A stretch of 7,823 nt of DNA from positions 1 through 7,823 of the forward strand of contig JAFOHH010000110.1 of NCBI GenBank assembly GCA_017421905.1, read 5' to 3'. Within the stretch, counting starts at the first letter, position 1. The number at the start of each line of letters is the position of its first letter. The position numbers and the translations under genes are program-made. Below the pieces are notes generated by a model. That model searched no databases. It was given only the letters and a program-made list of their open reading frames with translations, and was not told where the DNA came from. This DNA comes from Clostridia bacterium (GTDB taxonomy: Bacteria > Bacillota > Clostridia > Christensenellales > Borkfalkiaceae). Below, one piece after another: positions 6,850 to 7,823 of the stretch.

Positions 6850-7659
6850 TTATTTTCGTTTGCGTTTTTCATCGTCTGCCGAATACTCGGCAACCAGATA
6901 GGTAATACCGTCTTTCCCCACTTCTTCTTTGGGCATAGAAGGGGAAACGTTCTCTTCTACCGTCATGGCAAGCGGCGGCGTTTTCTTTTTGAAAATCCTA
7001 GCGAAAAAGCTTTGCTGATGTATGGGGTTCTTTACGCTTTCTTGCGGCTCGTCTTGCGGAGAAAGGACGTTTTCTTGTAGTTGGGGGACATCCGTTTCCG
7101 CTTGCTCTGCAGCTTGTTTTTTTGGTTTTCCCGTAACGATGCGTTGAATAAAACGGAAGGGCTTAATTAAGGGTTGTGCCATACGGGTAATTTCGTCAAT
7201 ATCCTCTTTCACTCCGTCCCGAATCAAGCTAAAGCGCGCTTTAATATAAATAGAAATCAACTCAAAAACAAGCTGTAAAATAAGGCATACAGCGGAAAAT
7301 ACGGCAAAGATAACGGATAGGGCAGAAACCGTAGTCGCAGTTTCTACAAGGTTAGCCACGGTAATAATAATTACGGCAAGGGTAAAAATTCGTTTCGTCC
7401 ACCGATACCAGCAAAGAGCTTTTTTCTTTGCTCCCGTCATTTTAAGGTTTGCTCCGTATTTGGTAAAGCACAGGTATTCCGTTAAATAAATTGCGGTTAT
7501 TGCCAAAAGGGGTAAATACAGCCAAAGCAGCTTACCAAGTACAATGCGGTATAGGAGCGTTGCTGTATATACGAGAGAAGAAACGACGATTCTTAAAAAA
7601 TCGGCAAATAAAAAGTCTTCTATCGTTCGGTCTAAAGCTTTTTTCGTTGCGTCAAACAT
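6850..7659 (-). CDS. Unrecognised four-helix membrane protein with charged cytoplasmic tail
   Basis: I do not recognise this 269-residue protein. An N-terminal segment (1-21) that looks amphipathic leads into about four predicted membrane helices near 22-42, 44-65, 91-108 and 112-138. The 66-90 loop carries many Lys/Arg (K67, K73, K78-80, R86, K89, R90), so by the positive-inside rule it should be cytoplasmic, along with both ends. From 139 on the protein is soluble. KARFSLIRDGVKEDIDEITRMAQPLIKPFRFIQRIV (140-175) looks helical. Then comes a low-complexity stretch rich in Gln, Glu and Pro (180-215), a basic patch FFARIFKKK (218-226), and a short block KDGITYLVAEYSADDEKRKRK at the C terminus. 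No catalytic motif, lipobox or transport signature is visible. Its reality rests on a near-consensus promoter, a perfect SD, a terminator of its own, and a membrane-helix pattern that a shadow frame would rarely give. It is monocistronic and divergent from the gene at 7789. A role in envelope or stress physiology is a guess only. Confidence 0.88.
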   Translation of the reverse strand: MFDATKKALDRTIEDFLFADFLRIVVSSLVYTATLLYRIVLGKLLWLYLPLLAITAIYLTEYLCFTKYGANLKMTGAKKKALCWYRWTKRIFTLAVIIITVANLVETATTVSALSVIFAVFSAVCLILQLVFELISIYIKARFSLIRDGVKEDIDEITRMAQPLIKPFRFIQRIVTGKPKKQAAEQAETDVPQLQENVLSPQDEPQESVKNPIHQQSFFARIFKKKTPPLAMTVEENVSPSMPKEEVGKDGITYLVAEYSADDEKRKRK

Positions 7660-7665
7660 AGTCTT

Positions 7666-7673
7666 CCCTCCTT
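7666..7673 (-). promoter_or_regulatory. Strong Shine-Dalgarno site of the membrane protein gene
   Basis: On the minus strand AAGGAGGG precedes the ATG (7659-7657) by six bases, close to a perfect match to the 16S anti-SD. It fixes the start. The promoter geometry predicts +1 at G7671, inside this motif. Confidence 0.88.
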
Positions 7674-7677
7674 TTTT

Positions 7678-7706
7678 ATTATATCAAACCCGAATAAAAA
7701 GGTCAA
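7678..7706 (-). promoter_or_regulatory. Sigma-A promoter of the membrane protein gene
   Basis: Read on the minus strand: -35 TTGACC (7706-7701, five of six), a 17-base spacer, -10 TATAAT (7683-7678, six of six), with an extended -10 TG at 7686-7685. The expected +1 is near 7671, giving a leader of about 12 bases. It looks strong and constitutive; no obvious operator palindrome overlaps it. Confidence 0.88.
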
Positions 7707-7740
7707 CCGCTTACTAAAAGAAATTTTTACCACCCGTTAC

Positions 7741-7769
7741 TTGACAAAGCCGCCGTGGGGGAGTACAAT
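7741..7769 (+). promoter_or_regulatory. Sigma-A promoter of the right-edge gene
   Basis: The -35 TTGACA (7741-7746) is perfect, the spacer is 17 bases, and the -10 is TACAAT (7764-7769, five of six). The expected +1 is G7776, 13 bases before the ATG at 7789. The spacer is GC-rich with a GGGGG run (7757-7761), unlike the A/T-rich spacer of the divergent promoter. The two -35 boxes are separated by 34 bases (7707-7740), an A/T-rich stretch in which I see no clear operator. Confidence 0.85.
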
Positions 7770-7775
7770 AAAAAC

Positions 7776-7780
7776 GGAGA
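7776..7780 (+). promoter_or_regulatory. Shine-Dalgarno site of the right-edge gene
   Basis: GGAGA lies eight bases before the ATG at 7789 (nine from the GGAG core), a normal spacing. Together with the promoter just upstream it supports a real gene start although only 11 codons are visible. Confidence 0.72.
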
Positions 7781-7788
7781 AAACAATT

Positions 7789-7823
7789 ATGCGTTTTGTA
7801 AGTGTGGAATTTTTAAGCGATCC
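7789..7823 (+). CDS. Start of an unidentified gene, cut by the right window edge
   Basis: Eleven complete codons are visible (MRFVSVEFLSD, then two bases of a twelfth codon). There are too few residues to assign a family. The call rests on a perfect -35, a near-perfect -10 and an SD at good distance. The start is not signal-peptide-like. It is divergent from the membrane protein gene and shares its intergenic region. Confidence 0.7.
   Translation, partial: MRFVSVEFLSD

Noticed and set aside
6742..7080. Plus-strand open frame of 112 codons
   Set aside because: It has no SD, runs through both terminator hairpins, and is antisense to the membrane protein gene, which has a promoter, SD and terminator.
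7729..7738. ACCACCCGTT also found in the minus-gene terminator (6814-6823), possibly a shared regulatory repeat
   Set aside because: A 10-base match within 7.8 kb is expected many times by chance, and the other copy is explained as a terminator stem.

Overview
The window looks like ordinary chromosome from a low- to mid-GC Gram-positive bacterium of the Clostridia type. The evidence is a Clostridia-like fused AdhE, a DnaE with an intact PHP domain and its own clamp-binding motif, an ApeA-type M18 peptidase, strong purine-rich Shine-Dalgarno sites, near-consensus sigma-A promoters and U-tailed hairpin terminators. All four complete stop codons are TAA. I cannot name a genus. There is no sign of a mobile element, CRISPR array, RNA gene, phage gene or defence system.

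Layout: bases 2-1603 (+) hold the 3' two-thirds of adhE, cut by the left edge, followed by a terminator (1646-1673). A promoter (1698-1726) then drives dnaE (1744-5334), the replicative DNA polymerase III alpha subunit. Six bases later comes an M18 metallo-aminopeptidase gene (5341-6741), apparently in the same transcript, closed by a strong terminator (6760-6794). A second hairpin (6808-6833) terminates the convergent minus-strand gene 6850-7659, which encodes an unrecognised four-helix membrane protein with a long charged cytoplasmic tail. Its promoter (7678-7706) is divergent from another promoter (7741-7769), which opens a plus-strand gene at 7789 that is cut by the right edge.

The genes cover fermentation (ethanol formation), DNA replication, peptide turnover and one unknown envelope protein. 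Nothing suggests that they form one pathway. The dnaE-apeA pair is probably co-transcribed for expression reasons rather than shared chemistry.

The most distinctive signal is in the regulatory DNA. All three promoters have a 17-base spacer, and in all three the predicted +1 falls on or next to the first base of the Shine-Dalgarno purines, which predicts 5' leaders of only about 11-13 nt. Smaller points are a complete metal-ligand set in the DnaE PHP domain, an extra segment of about 22 residues between its catalytic aspartates, and the orphan membrane protein. I found no convincing new multi-gene system.
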